The translations under genes were made by a program, and so were the position numbers. From W0P33-017 sp963640395 (GTDB lineage Bacteria > Bacillota > Clostridia > Lachnospirales > Lachnospiraceae): a stretch of DNA of 32,868 bases. The stretch lies in NCBI GenBank assembly GCA_963640395.1, contig CAVHZH010000014.1:1-32868 (forward strand), in the 5' to 3' direction. This document shows positions 15,440 to 25,341 of this stretch, one piece after another. Under the pieces are notes generated by a model. It had not been told where the DNA came from, did no database searches, and saw only the letters and a program-made list of their open reading frames with translations. Every line of letters starts with the position of its first letter. Position 1 is the stretch's first letter.

Positions 15440-16255
15440 ATGTTTCGTACCAGATTGATCAGCGGAATCGTATTGGTGATTCTGGCACTCGTATTTATTA
15501 TCAGCGGCGGCTATGTGCTGTGGGCGGTATCGCTGGCATTGTCTTTGATCGGACTGATGGAGCTGTATCGCGTTTTTCAGATAAATCAAACGCTGCTGGG
15601 CTGGCTCGGCTATGCGCTGGTGGTTTTCTATTATGTGCTGTTGCTGGCAGCGACGGCATTTGCAGTACCGGTCAACTGGATGCTGTATCTGATGATTGTC
15701 ATGATGACCTGCCTGACGCTGATGGTGTGTGCTTATCCGAAATATCACAGCAACCAGATCATGCAGGCGGTGTTTGGCATCCTGTATGTCGGTGTGATGT
15801 TTTCGTTCCTGTATCAGACGCGGATGCTGCCGCGGGGAACGTATACGGTGTGGCTGATTTTTTTATCCTCATGGGGATGCGATACATGTGCCTACTGCGC
15901 CGGAAAGCTGCTCGGAAAGCATAAGATGTCGCCGGTTCTCTCACCGAAAAAGTCGGTTGAGGGCGCGATCGGCGGTGTGCTGGGTGCGATGGTGCTGACA
16001 TATATTTATGTATATATTTTTGCAAAACAGATGGATATTACCTATGCGCAGGTGTGGGTGCTGACACTGATCAGCGCAGCAGGCGCATTGATCTCGATGG
16101 TCGGGGATCTGACTGCTTCCGCGATCAAGAGATGCTATGGGATAAAAGATTATGGGAAGCTCATCCCCGGTCACGGGGGCGTGCTTGACCGGTTTGATTC
16201 CGTTATTTTTACGGCACCGGTTATTTATTTTTTAGCTTATTACTTCATGCAATGA
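15440..16255 (+). CDS. cdsA: phosphatidate cytidylyltransferase (CDP-diglyceride synthase)
   Basis: This is a 271-residue polytopic membrane enzyme that makes CDP-diacylglycerol from phosphatidate and CTP for phospholipid synthesis. About eight hydrophobic segments are seen. The C-terminal family signature is present: SVEGAIGGVLGA, then GDLTASAIKRCYGIKDYG and LIPGHGGVLDRFDS. The ATG at 15440 has AGGAGGAGTG upstream. The longer frame from 15392 overlaps uppS and adds a charged tail, so it was not used. Confidence 0.94.
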   Translation: MFRTRLISGIVLVILALVFIISGGYVLWAVSLALSLIGLMELYRVFQINQTLLGWLGYALVVFYYVLLLAATAFAVPVNWMLYLMIVMMTCLTLMVCAYPKYHSNQIMQAVFGILYVGVMFSFLYQTRMLPRGTYTVWLIFLSSWGCDTCAYCAGKLLGKHKMSPVLSPKKSVEGAIGGVLGAMVLTYIYVYIFAKQMDITYAQVWVLTLISAAGALISMVGDLTASAIKRCYGIKDYGKLIPGHGGVLDRFDSVIFTAPVIYFLAYYFMQ

Positions 16256-16280
16256 GAATAAATGAGAGAGGACTACAAAC

Positions 16281-17423
16281 ATGAAAAAAATTGCGATTCT
16301 CGGGTCTACCGGTTCGATCGGAACACAGACGTTGGAGGTTGTCCGTGCGCAGGGCGATCTGCAGGTGACAGCGATGGCGGCAGGGCACAATATCGACCTG
16401 TTTGAACAGCAGATCCGCGAGTTTTTACCGAAAAACGTGGCAGTATGGGAGGAAAAGGATGCGCTTGATCTGAAAACGCGTGTCGCTGATCTCGGTGTAA
16501 AGGTGCACTACGGCATGGAAGGGCTGAATCTGATCGCTGCAGATCCAGACAGTGAAATACTGGTGACAGCGATTGTCGGTATGCTGGGACTGCGCCCCAC
16601 GATCGCAGCGATCCAGTCGGGGAAAAATATTGCGCTGGCGAACAAGGAGACTCTGGTGACAGCCGGACATCTTATTATGCGGATGGCAAAGGAGTACGAC
16701 GTACAGATCCTGCCGGTTGACAGCGAGCATTCTGCGATTTTCCAGTCATTAAACGGAGAGCGCACGAATAAAATAGAGAAGATCCTGCTGACGGCATCAG
16801 GAGGACCGTTCCGCGGCAAGACAAAGGCAGAGCTGGAACAGGTGACGCTGGAGGATGCATTGAAGCATCCGAACTGGGCGATGGGAAAAAAGATCACCGT
16901 AGATTCTGCGACTCTGGTCAACAAGGGGCTTGAGGTGATGGAGGCAAAGTGGCTGTTCGGTGTGGAGCTGGAGCAGATTCAGGTCGTCGTCCAGCCGCAG
17001 AGCATCATCCACTCGATGGTGCAGTACGAGGATGGCAGCATCATCGCACAGCTTGGCACGCCGGATATGCGGCTTCCGATCCAGTATGCGCTCTATTATC
17101 CGAGGCGCAGACCGCTCGATGGCAGGCGGCTGGATTTTGCAAAGCTCGGTTCGATCACATTTGAGGAACCGGATACGGATACGTTCCGTGGATTGCCGCT
17201 CGCCTATGAAGCGATGAAAAAAGGCGGAAATATGCCGACCGTATTCAATGCGGCGAATGAGGCGGCAGTTGCACTGTTTTTACAGAAAAAGATTTCATAT
17301 CTGCAGATCACGCAGATCATAGAGGAATGCATGAGTCACAGTACCTTTATTGCCGCTCCGAATGTCGAGCAGATACTGGAGACGGAGGCACAGGTCAGAG
17401 AGCGCATAGAGAGCAGGTGGTAA
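16281..17423 (+). CDS. dxr: 1-deoxy-D-xylulose-5-phosphate reductoisomerase
   Basis: This 380-residue enzyme forms 2-C-methyl-D-erythritol 4-phosphate with NADPH, the second step of the MEP isoprenoid pathway. The N-terminal nucleotide-binding motif is ILGSTGSIGTQTLEVV. Metal and substrate residues lie in LPVDSEHSAIFQSLNGE, TASGGPFRGKT and KHPNWAMGKKITVDSATLVN. The length is normal. GAGAGAGG precedes the ATG. Its stop codon lies one base before the TTG start of rseP. Confidence 0.96.
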   Translation: MKKIAILGSTGSIGTQTLEVVRAQGDLQVTAMAAGHNIDLFEQQIREFLPKNVAVWEEKDALDLKTRVADLGVKVHYGMEGLNLIAADPDSEILVTAIVGMLGLRPTIAAIQSGKNIALANKETLVTAGHLIMRMAKEYDVQILPVDSEHSAIFQSLNGERTNKIEKILLTASGGPFRGKTKAELEQVTLEDALKHPNWAMGKKITVDSATLVNKGLEVMEAKWLFGVELEQIQVVVQPQSIIHSMVQYEDGSIIAQLGTPDMRLPIQYALYYPRRRPLDGRRLDFAKLGSITFEEPDTDTFRGLPLAYEAMKKGGNMPTVFNAANEAAVALFLQKKISYLQITQIIEECMSHSTFIAAPNVEQILETEAQVRERIESRW

Positions 17424-17424
17424 T

Positions 17425-18459
17425 TTGAACATTATAATTGCAATTATTTTATTTAGTCTGATTATACTATTTCATGAGCTCGGACATTTTCTGCTCGCAA
17501 AGCTAAACGGCGTACAGGTCAATGAGTTCTGTCTCGGTCTCGGACCGACCATCGTCGGTTTCCATAAGGGAGAGACCTTTTATTCACTCAAGCTGCTGCC
17601 GTTTGGCGGAGCCTGTATGATGGAGGGCGAGGATGAGGAGAGCAATTCGGGTAGGGCATTCGGGACAAAGAGCGTATGGCAGCGTTTTTCGATCGTATTT
17701 GCAGGACCGTTTTTCAACTTTATTCTGGCATGGATGCTGTCTATGATCATACTCGGGGTCGCAGGCATCGATGTGCCTACGATTTCACAGATCACACCGG
17801 GTTCTCCGGCGGCTGAGGCAGGCATTGCCGATGGCGATACGATCGTGAAATTAGGAAACAAAACGATCCATTTTTACCGTGAGATCAGCGTTTATACTTA
17901 TTTTCACAGCGGAGAGACGGTCAATGTGACATGGGAACACGAGGGCGAGCGCCACACCGCACAGGTGACACCGTCATACGATGAGGAGAGCGGCCGTTAT
18001 CTGTTTGGCTTTCAGGGCAGTGTCGGCAGGGTAAAAAGCAGCCCGCTGCGCGTGATCGGCTACAGTTTTTATGAGGTTGAATACTGGATCACGACGACGC
18101 TGCAAAGTCTCGGAAAGCTCGTGACCGGACAACTGCATATGAACGACCTGTCAGGACCGGTCGGCATTGTAAAGACGATCGGGGATACCTATACGGAGAG
18201 CAAATCTAGCGGTATGCTCTATGTATTTTTAAATATGATCAATATGGCGATCCTGCTGTCCGCCAATCTGGGCGTGATGAATCTGCTGCCTCTGCCTGCA
18301 CTCGATGGCGGCAGGCTCGTGTTCTTCATTATCGAGGCGATCCGCGGCAAACGGATTGATCCGCAGAAGGAGGGCATGGTACATTATATCGGACTGATCC
18401 TTTTGATGGTACTGATGGTCGTCGTGATGGGTAATGATATACGCAAGCTGTTTATGTAG
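17425..18459 (+). CDS. rseP: RIP site-2 metalloprotease RseP/RasP
   Basis: This is a 344-residue intramembrane zinc protease that cuts anti-sigma factors and signal-peptide remnants inside the membrane. The zinc motif HELGH (His17, Glu18, His21) sits in the first membrane segment. A PDZ domain covers about residues 115-180 (ITPGSPAAEAGIADGDTIVK). The second metal motif is NLLPLPALDGGRLVFF in a later membrane segment. The start is TTG with AGGTGG five bases upstream, one base after dxr ends. No ATG nearby keeps the HELGH segment. The short PDZ region suggests a single PDZ copy. Confidence 0.93.
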   Translation: MNIIIAIILFSLIILFHELGHFLLAKLNGVQVNEFCLGLGPTIVGFHKGETFYSLKLLPFGGACMMEGEDEESNSGRAFGTKSVWQRFSIVFAGPFFNFILAWMLSMIILGVAGIDVPTISQITPGSPAAEAGIADGDTIVKLGNKTIHFYREISVYTYFHSGETVNVTWEHEGERHTAQVTPSYDEESGRYLFGFQGSVGRVKSSPLRVIGYSFYEVEYWITTTLQSLGKLVTGQLHMNDLSGPVGIVKTIGDTYTESKSSGMLYVFLNMINMAILLSANLGVMNLLPLPALDGGRLVFFIIEAIRGKRIDPQKEGMVHYIGLILLMVLMVVVMGNDIRKLFM

Positions 18460-18476
18460 GTGATGAGGTGGCATTC

Positions 18477-19553
18477 ATGGAAAATCAGATGGAAAACATA
18501 AAAAGAAAGCAGACAAGGACTGTGCAGATCGGTGACCGGAGCATCGGAGGCGGTCATCCGATCCTGATCCAGTCGATGACAAATACAAGGACGCAGGATG
18601 TGGAGGCGACTGTCGCGCAGATCTTGGAGCTGGAGCGCGCGGGCTGTGATATCATCCGGTGCGCCGTGCCGGATATGGACGCGGCAAGGGCACTTGCCGG
18701 GATCAAAAAACAGATCCATATCCCGCTTGTAGCCGATATCCATTTTGACTACCGGCTGGCGATCGCCGCGATGGAAAACGGCGCGGACAAGATCCGTATC
18801 AACCCCGGCAATATCGGCAGCGCCGAGCGTGTGAAGGCAGTCGTAGACTGTGCCAAAGAACGCCAGATCCCGATCCGCGTCGGTGTCAACAGCGGCTCAC
18901 TGGAAAAACCGCTGCTGGAAAAATACGGCGGTGTGACAGCGGAGGGGCTGGTGGAGAGCGCGCTGGACAAGGTAAAGCTCATTGAGGATCTTGGGTATGA
19001 CAATCTCGTGATCAGCATCAAATCCTCCGATGTCATGATGTGTGTGCGTGCGCATGAGCTGATCGCCGCACAGACGATGCACCCGCTGCATGTCGGTATC
19101 ACGGAGGCAGGGACGCTCATGAGAGGAACGGTCAAATCATCGGTCGGTCTCGGACTGATCTTAGGTCAGGGCATCGGCGATACGATCCGCGTATCACTGA
19201 CCGGGGCACCGGTCGAGGAGATCAAATGTGCAAAGCTGATTTTAAAGACGCTGGGGCTGCGCGCAGGCGGCGTGGAGGTCGTTTCCTGCCCGACCTGCGG
19301 ACGGACACGGATCGATCTGATCTCGCTTGCTGGAAAGGTCGAGGATCTGGTCGAGCAGTATCCGCTCGACATCAAGGTCGCTGTGATGGGCTGTGTCGTC
19401 AACGGACCCGGCGAGGCGCGTGAGGCGGATCTGGGTGTCGCAGGCGGCATCGGTGAGGGACTTTTGATCAGACACGGGGAAGTCATTAAAAAAGTGCCGG
19501 AGGCAGAGCTGCTCGGCGCATTGAAAGAGGAATTGGATCATTGGGGTGAGTAA
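18477..19553 (+). CDS. ispG: 4-hydroxy-3-methylbut-2-enyl diphosphate synthase (flavodoxin type)
   Basis: This 358-residue iron-sulfur enzyme of the MEP pathway reduces ME-cPP to HMBPP. The [4Fe-4S] ligands are Cys271 and Cys274 in SCPTCGRTRIDL and Cys306 in VMGCVVNGPGEA, followed by the conserved Glu in GEAREADLG. The TIM-barrel part shows QSMTNTRTQDVEATVAQI and ADIHFDYRLAIAA. I prefer the ATG at 18477 with GAGGTG seven bases upstream, over the in-frame GTG at 18468 that lies in that site. It follows rseP by 17 bases and ends 2 bases before the polC start. Confidence 0.95.
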   Translation: MENQMENIKRKQTRTVQIGDRSIGGGHPILIQSMTNTRTQDVEATVAQILELERAGCDIIRCAVPDMDAARALAGIKKQIHIPLVADIHFDYRLAIAAMENGADKIRINPGNIGSAERVKAVVDCAKERQIPIRVGVNSGSLEKPLLEKYGGVTAEGLVESALDKVKLIEDLGYDNLVISIKSSDVMMCVRAHELIAAQTMHPLHVGITEAGTLMRGTVKSSVGLGLILGQGIGDTIRVSLTGAPVEEIKCAKLILKTLGLRAGGVEVVSCPTCGRTRIDLISLAGKVEDLVEQYPLDIKVAVMGCVVNGPGEAREADLGVAGGIGEGLLIRHGEVIKKVPEAELLGALKEELDHWGE

Positions 19554-19555
19554 TC

Positions 19556-22500
19556 GTGGCGAAAGCGTTTTTTGAAGTGTTTCCGACGCTTGATGTGGAA
19601 TCGGACATCAGACAACTGCTTGGTAATGTACAGATCGAGAAGGTCAGCACCAACCGTGCAAAGGATGTTTACCGGATCTATCTGTACAGTACGAGGCTAA
19701 TTCCAAAAAAATATATTTTCCGGCTGGAGCGCGACATTCATCAGCAGATTTTTCAAGGCAGGGATCTGAAGGTGAAGATCAGGGAGCGTTACCAGCTTTC
19801 TGCGCAATATACGGCAAAATCGCTGCTCGATATCTATGATGACAGTATCCGTCTGGAACTAAAGGACTATTCTGCGGTACTTTACAGCCTGTACCGCGGT
19901 GCGCCGATGGAGTTTGTAGACGATACGCATCTGACGGTACATATGCCGGCGACCGTGCTCGCACAGGAGCGCGGCGGGGAGCTGATCGATATTTTAGAAA
20001 AGATCTTCTGTGACCGGTGCGGAATGCAGCTCATCATTGACATTCACTATGAAGAACCAAAGACGGACAGCCGCAGGGAAGAATCCGACAGACAGATGGA
20101 GCTGGCGATCCACCGGATCGTGCAGAATTCGTCCTTTTCCGGGAAACAGGAGCGCGAGGACGGCAGCCTGATGGAGCTTGGGGACGAGCTGCCGGAACTT
20201 TCGGATGTACCGGCGCAGCCGCAAAAGAAAAAAGCTGCGGACAGTGGACAACAGCTGACAAAGGATCGTCCAATGCCGCCGTCACAAAAGACATTTTCTG
20301 TCGGCGGCGCTAAGGGTGTATCATCCGGCTCGTCTGGCAGGGGTGGATTTACCCGCAGGCGTTCGGACAACCCGGATGTGTTATACGGCCGTGATTTTGA
20401 TGAGGAGGAGATGCCGATCGCACAGATTCAGGGCGAGATCGGCGATGTCGTGATCCGCGGCAAAATCGTGGCGACCGATGAGCGCGAGATCCGCGGGGAA
20501 AAGACGATCCTGTTTCTCACGGTCACGGATTTTACCGACACAATGGTCATCAAGCTCTTTACGAGGAATGAGGATCTCGAGGAACTGCGCGGGTCGTTGA
20601 AAAAAGGGACGTTTGTCAAGATCAAGGGTGTGGCATCGCTCGACCGCTTTGACCACGAGCTGACGGTGGCATCCGTCATGGGTATCAAAAAAATCCCGGA
20701 TTTTACGACCAAGCGCATGGATCAATCGGTGCGCAAGCGCGTGGAGCTGCACTGCCATACAAAAATGAGCGACATGGACGGCGTGTCGGATGTCGGCGAT
20801 ATTATCGCACAGGCGGTCGCGTTCGGGCATCACAGCCTTGCGATCACAGACCACGGGGCGGTGCAGGCATTCCCGGTCGCCAACCACGCGATTCCAAAGG
20901 GTGCGGATTTCAAGCTGATCTACGGCGTGGAAGCGTATCTGGTAGACGATACGAAGCGCATCGTCAAAGACCCTGCTGGACAGGATTTTGGCGGCGATTT
21001 TGTTGTCTTTGATCTAGAGACGACCGGTTTCAGCCCGAAGAAAAATAAGATCATCGAGATCGGCGCGGTCAAGGTACAAAACGGAGCGATCACGGAGCGT
21101 TTTTCTACGTTTGTGAATCCCAAGCTTCCGATTCCGTTTGAGATCGAGGAGCTGACAGGCATCCGTGACGACATGGTGATCGATGCACCGCTGATCGATG
21201 AGATCCTGCCTGAGTTTATGGAATTCTGCAAGGGCTGTGTCATGGTGGCTCACAATGCAGAGTTCGATATGAGCTTTATACAAAAAAACTGTGAGGATCT
21301 GCACCTCGCGTGCAGCTTTACCGTGGCGGATACGGTCGCAATGGCGCGTTTCCTGCTGCCGCAGCTCAACCGCTACAAGCTCGATACAGTGGCAAAGGCG
21401 GTCGGTGTATCGTTAGAAAACCATCACCGCGCGGTGGATGATGCAGCATGTACGGCAGAGATCTTTGTCAAATTTATCGAGATGTTCGAGAGCCGGCACA
21501 TCACCACGTTAGACGAGCTGAATGAGAAGGGCATTCCGACCGCTGAGGCGATCTGTAAGATGCCTACCTACCATGCGATCATATTGGCGAAAAACGACAT
21601 TGGTCGCGTGAATCTGTATCGGCTGGTGTCACTGTCGCACTTGACGTATTATCACAAACGGCCGCGCATTCCGAAAAGTGAGCTGCAAAAATACCGTGAG
21701 GGACTGATACTCGGTTCTGCGTGTGAGGCGGGAGAGCTGTATCAGGCGCTGTTACACGGCAGACCCGCGCAGGAGATCGCACGGTTGGTGGAATTCTATG
21801 ATTATCTGGAGATCCAGCCCGTCGGCAACAACGCATTTATGCTGCGTGACTCCAAGAGTCCGGTCAATTCCATCGAGGATATTCAGGATCTGAACCGGCA
21901 GATCGTGCAGTTGGGCGAGGATTTTCATAAGTTAGTCGTGGCTACCTGTGATGTGCATTTTTTGAATCCGGAGGATGAGATCTACCGCCGGATCATTATG
22001 GCGGGCAAGGGCTTTTCCGATGCGGATGAGCAGGCACCGCTGTATCTGCGCACGACCGAGGAAATGCTTGCCGAGTTTGAGTATCTCGGCAGCGAAAAGG
22101 CAGAGGAGATCGTCATTACGAATACGAACCGGATCGCAGATATGTGTGAACGGATCTCACCGGTGCGCCCGGATAAATGTCCGCCGGTCATTGAAAATTC
22201 TGACCAGATGCTTCGGGATATCTGCTATAATAAAGCACATGAGATGTATGGTCCGAATCTGCCGGAGATTGTATCGGAGCGGCTGGAGCGCGAGCTGAAT
22301 TCCATCATCGGAAACGGCTATGCCGTGATGTACATTATCGCGCAGAAGCTCGTGTGGAAGTCGAACGAGGACGGCTATCTGGTCGGCTCGCGTGGATCGG
22401 TCGGATCCTCCTTTGTGGCGACGATGTCCGGTATCACGGAGGTCAACCCGCTCAGCCCGCATTATTATTGCAAAAACTGTCATTTCGTGGATTTTGATTC

Positions 22501-24112
22501 CCCGGAGGTCAAGGCATATGCGGGGCGCGGCGGCTGCGATATGCCGGATCGGTATTGTCCGAACTGTGGCGAGCCGCTCGAAAAGGACGGATTTGACATC
22601 CCGTTCGAGACCTTCCTTGGATTTAAGGGCGATAAAGAGCCGGATATCGATTTGAACTTTTCCGGCGATTACCAGAGTAAGGCACATAAATATACCGAGG
22701 TGATTTTCGGTGCGGGACAGACGTTCCGTGCGGGGACGATCGGTACGCTGGCAGATAAAACCGCCTATGGATATGTTAAAAAATATTTTGAGGAGCGCGG
22801 TGTGCATAAGCGGAGCTGTGAAATCGAGCGGATTCTGGCAGGCTGTGTCGGCGTGCGCCGGACGACCGGACAGCATCCGGGCGGTATTGTCGTCCTTCCG
22901 GTTGGCGATGAGATTTATTCGTTTACGCCGATCCAGCATCCGGCGAACGATATGACGACCGATACGATCACGACACACTTTGAATACCATTCGATTGACC
23001 ACAACCTGTTGAAGCTGGATATTCTCGGACATGATGATCCGACGATGATCCGCATGCTCGAGGATCTGACCGGCATCAACGCACAGAAGATCCCGCTCGA
23101 TGATGCGAGTGTCATGTCGCTGTTTCAGAATACGAATGCATTGCAGATCACACCGGAGGACATCAGCGGCTGCAAGCTCGGCGCGCTCGGCATCCCGGAG
23201 TTCGGTACGGATTTCGCGATGGGGATGCTGATCGATACGCAGCCAAAGGAGTTTTCGGATCTGGTGCGTATCGCGGGACTGTCCCACGGAACGGACGTGT
23301 GGCTCGGCAATGCGCAGACACTGATCAAAGAGGGCACTGCGACGATCTCGACCTGTATCTGTACACGTGATGACATTATGACATATCTCATCGGCATGGG
23401 CGTAGAGTCGGAGGAGTCGTTTAAGATCATGGAGGCTGTGCGAAAGGGCATGGTCGCAAAGAAAAAATGTGATAAGTGGGACGAATGGAAAAAGGATATG
23501 AAGGATCACAATGTACCGGACTGGTATATCTGGTCGTGTGAGAAGATCAAGTACATGTTCCCGAAGGCGCACGCGGCTGCATATGTTATGATGGCATGGC
23601 GCATCGCCTACTGTAAGGTATTTTATCCGCTCGCCTACTATGCGGCATTTTTCTCCATCCGTGCAAAGGCATTCAACTATGAAGTCATGTGCATGGGTAA
23701 GGAGCGTCTGAACTACTATATGCAGGATTATGAGCGGCGCAGCGCGGAGGCGGCAAAGGAGAACAAAAAGCTGCCGCCGGTGGAGCAGGATGCATACAGG
23801 GATATGCGTATTGTGCAGGAGATGTATGCCAGAGGCTATGAATTCCTGCCGATCGATATTTACCGGGCAGATGCAAGGTATTTTCAGGTTATTGACGGAA
23901 AGCTCATGGCTTCGCTGAACACGATCGACGGCATGGGCGATACGGCTGCAGATACGGTTGTAGAGGCGGCAAAGGACGGACCGTTTCTATCGCGCGATGA
24001 TTTCAGGCAGCGCACGAAGGTATCGCAGAAGATCATAGAGAACATGGCAGATATGGGAATGTTTGGAGATCTGCCTGCGACGAACCAGATCAGCCTGTTT
24101 GATCTGGTGTAA
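19556..24112 (+). CDS. polC: DNA polymerase III PolC, Gram-positive type
   Basis: This is a replicative polymerase with built-in proofreading, 1518 residues. Its N-terminal domain (to about 235) is joined by a Ser/Gly/Arg-rich linker (about 235-285) to an OB domain (about 290-390). A PHP domain starts at ELHCHTKMSDMDG (about 396) and is split by a DEDDh exonuclease: FDLETTG near 485, HNAEFDMSFI, and HRAVDDAACTAEI. The polymerase core begins later, with a zinc cluster (YYCKNCHF to YCPNCGEPL, about 970-1005) and the catalytic PDIDLNFSGDYQ near 1027. The C-terminus is intact and ends QISLFDLV, close to a clamp-binding motif. Start is GTG after GGGGTGAG. It is about 80 residues longer than B. subtilis PolC. 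Confidence 0.97.
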   Translation: MAKAFFEVFPTLDVESDIRQLLGNVQIEKVSTNRAKDVYRIYLYSTRLIPKKYIFRLERDIHQQIFQGRDLKVKIRERYQLSAQYTAKSLLDIYDDSIRLELKDYSAVLYSLYRGAPMEFVDDTHLTVHMPATVLAQERGGELIDILEKIFCDRCGMQLIIDIHYEEPKTDSRREESDRQMELAIHRIVQNSSFSGKQEREDGSLMELGDELPELSDVPAQPQKKKAADSGQQLTKDRPMPPSQKTFSVGGAKGVSSGSSGRGGFTRRRSDNPDVLYGRDFDEEEMPIAQIQGEIGDVVIRGKIVATDEREIRGEKTILFLTVTDFTDTMVIKLFTRNEDLEELRGSLKKGTFVKIKGVASLDRFDHELTVASVMGIKKIPDFTTKRMDQSVRKRVELHCHTKMSDMDGVSDVGDIIAQAVAFGHHSLAITDHGAVQAFPVANHAIPKGADFKLIYGVEAYLVDDTKRIVKDPAGQDFGGDFVVFDLETTGFSPKKNKIIEIGAVKVQNGAITERFSTFVNPKLPIPFEIEELTGIRDDMVIDAPLIDEILPEFMEFCKGCVMVAHNAEFDMSFIQKNCEDLHLACSFTVADTVAMARFLLPQLNRYKLDTVAKAVGVSLENHHRAVDDAACTAEIFVKFIEMFESRHITTLDELNEKGIPTAEAICKMPTYHAIILAKNDIGRVNLYRLVSLSHLTYYHKRPRIPKSELQKYREGLILGSACEAGELYQALLHGRPAQEIARLVEFYDYLEIQPVGNNAFMLRDSKSPVNSIEDIQDLNRQIVQLGEDFHKLVVATCDVHFLNPEDEIYRRIIMAGKGFSDADEQAPLYLRTTEEMLAEFEYLGSEKAEEIVITNTNRIADMCERISPVRPDKCPPVIENSDQMLRDICYNKAHEMYGPNLPEIVSERLERELNSIIGNGYAVMYIIAQKLVWKSNEDGYLVGSRGSVGSSFVATMSGITEVNPLSPHYYCKNCHFVDFDSPEVKAYAGRGGCDMPDRYCPNCGEPLEKDGFDIPFETFLGFKGDKEPDIDLNFSGDYQSKAHKYTEVIFGAGQTFRAGTIGTLADKTAYGYVKKYFEERGVHKRSCEIERILAGCVGVRRTTGQHPGGIVVLPVGDEIYSFTPIQHPANDMTTDTITTHFEYHSIDHNLLKLDILGHDDPTMIRMLEDLTGINAQKIPLDDASVMSLFQNTNALQITPEDISGCKLGALGIPEFGTDFAMGMLIDTQPKEFSDLVRIAGLSHGTDVWLGNAQTLIKEGTATISTCICTRDDIMTYLIGMGVESEESFKIMEAVRKGMVAKKKCDKWDEWKKDMKDHNVPDWYIWSCEKIKYMFPKAHAAAYVMMAWRIAYCKVFYPLAYYAAFFSIRAKAFNYEVMCMGKERLNYYMQDYERRSAEAAKENKKLPPVEQDAYRDMRIVQEMYARGYEFLPIDIYRADARYFQVIDGKLMASLNTIDGMGDTAADTVVEAAKDGPFLSRDDFRQRTKVSQKIIENMADMGMFGDLPATNQISLFDLV

Positions 24113-24136
24113 CAAACAGAAAGTTGAGAACGATTC

Positions 24137-25267
24137 ATGAAAGAACTATCAGAAATCAGAAAAGAAATAGATGTCATTGACGGGCAGATCATCGATCTGT
24201 ATAAAAAGCGGATGGATCTGACGACAGAGGTGGCGGAGTATAAGATTTCGACCGGAAAGGCAGTGCTTGACCGGGCGCGCGAAAAAAGCAAGCTCGATAC
24301 GCTCACGGCACTGGTTGATACGGAATTTTCAAAAAACGGTGTGCGGGAGCTGTTCGAGCAGATCATGTCTACCAGCCGTAAAAAACAGTATCAACTGCTG
24401 ACGGAGCGGGGACGCGCCGAGGATCTCGGTCTGACGGAGATCGCAGGGCTCAAAAAAGAACATGCCCGCGTCGTTTATCAGGGAGTGGAGGGCGCTTATG
24501 CACATCTGGCGCTGATTTCCTATTTTGGTGAGCAGACCGCAAAATTCCACGTAGACACGTGGCGTGATGCGATGGAGGCGATCCGGCACGGACAGGCAGA
24601 TTATGCGGTGCTGCCGTTTGAAAATTCCTCCGCCGGAATCGTGGCAGAAAATTATGACCTGCTGCGCGAGTACGGCTATTATATCGTCGGCGAACAGACG
24701 ATACCGATCAACCACTGTCTGCTCGGGCTTCCGGGCGCGTCGCGCAGTGACATCCAGCGCGTGTATTCACATCCGCAGGCGCTGGCACAGTGCTCGCGGT
24801 TTCTCGAACAGCACCGCGCGTGGGAGACGATTCCGCAGAAAAATACGGCAATGTCCGCAAAAAAGGTATGCGATGACAAGGATCCCACACAGGCGGCGAT
24901 CGCCAGCCGTCTCACCAGTGAGCTGTACGGATTGCATATTTTGGACGAGGGAATCCAGAATAACAGTATGAATGAGACGCGCTTTATCATTGTCAGCCGG
25001 AGAAACGAGTACATTGCAGGTGCAGGGAAGATCAGTATCTGCGTCCAGCTAAAGCATGAGTCCGGATCGCTGTATCATGCGCTGAGTCATTTTATTTTTA
25101 ACGGACTGAACATGACGAGCATCGAGTCGCGGCCGATCCCCGGACGCAACTGGGAATATCAGTTTTTTATCGATTTTGACGGAAATCTGAAGGAGGCTGC
25201 CGTGCAGAACGCGCTGCGCGGGCTGAAGGAGGAGACACTGGATCTGAAGATTTTCGGTAATTATTAA
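24137..25267 (+). CDS. pheA: bifunctional chorismate mutase / prephenate dehydratase
   Basis: This is a 376-residue enzyme for phenylalanine synthesis. The chorismate mutase domain covers residues 1-90 (LSEIRKEIDVIDGQIIDLYK, with the usual Arg and Lys). The prephenate dehydratase domain covers about 110-285, with VVYQGVEGAYAHLAL, YAVLPFENSSAGIV and the catalytic Thr in NETRFIIV. A C-terminal ACT domain (about 295-370, with LNMTSIESRPIPGRNWEYQF) indicates feedback inhibition by phenylalanine. It starts 24 bases after polC without a visible terminator between them, so it may be read from the polC operon. No leader peptide or T-box is visible. Confidence 0.94.
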   Translation: MKELSEIRKEIDVIDGQIIDLYKKRMDLTTEVAEYKISTGKAVLDRAREKSKLDTLTALVDTEFSKNGVRELFEQIMSTSRKKQYQLLTERGRAEDLGLTEIAGLKKEHARVVYQGVEGAYAHLALISYFGEQTAKFHVDTWRDAMEAIRHGQADYAVLPFENSSAGIVAENYDLLREYGYYIVGEQTIPINHCLLGLPGASRSDIQRVYSHPQALAQCSRFLEQHRAWETIPQKNTAMSAKKVCDDKDPTQAAIASRLTSELYGLHILDEGIQNNSMNETRFIIVSRRNEYIAGAGKISICVQLKHESGSLYHALSHFIFNGLNMTSIESRPIPGRNWEYQFFIDFDGNLKEAAVQNALRGLKEETLDLKIFGNY

Positions 25268-25296
25268 GGAAATGCTGATTTAATCAGCGTTTCCTT
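25266..25296 (+). terminator. hairpin after pheA, without a separate T-tract
   Basis: AAGGAAA-T-GCTGAT pairs with ATCAGC-G-TTTCCTT over loop TTA, fourteen pairs including one T-G. It begins in the pheA stop codon. The only T-rich bases are inside the stem, so termination may be weak in the + direction. It is symmetric enough to act on either strand. Confidence 0.5.
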
Positions 25297-25341
25297 AACT
25301 AACGGTTTAAAAATGGCAGGATTTGAGGAGAGGGAATATCT

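Noticed and set aside
22157..23572. 471-residue open frame on the minus strand inside polC
   Set aside because: It is fully antisense to conserved PolC polymerase domains and its translation has no family pattern. It arises from the codon bias of polC.
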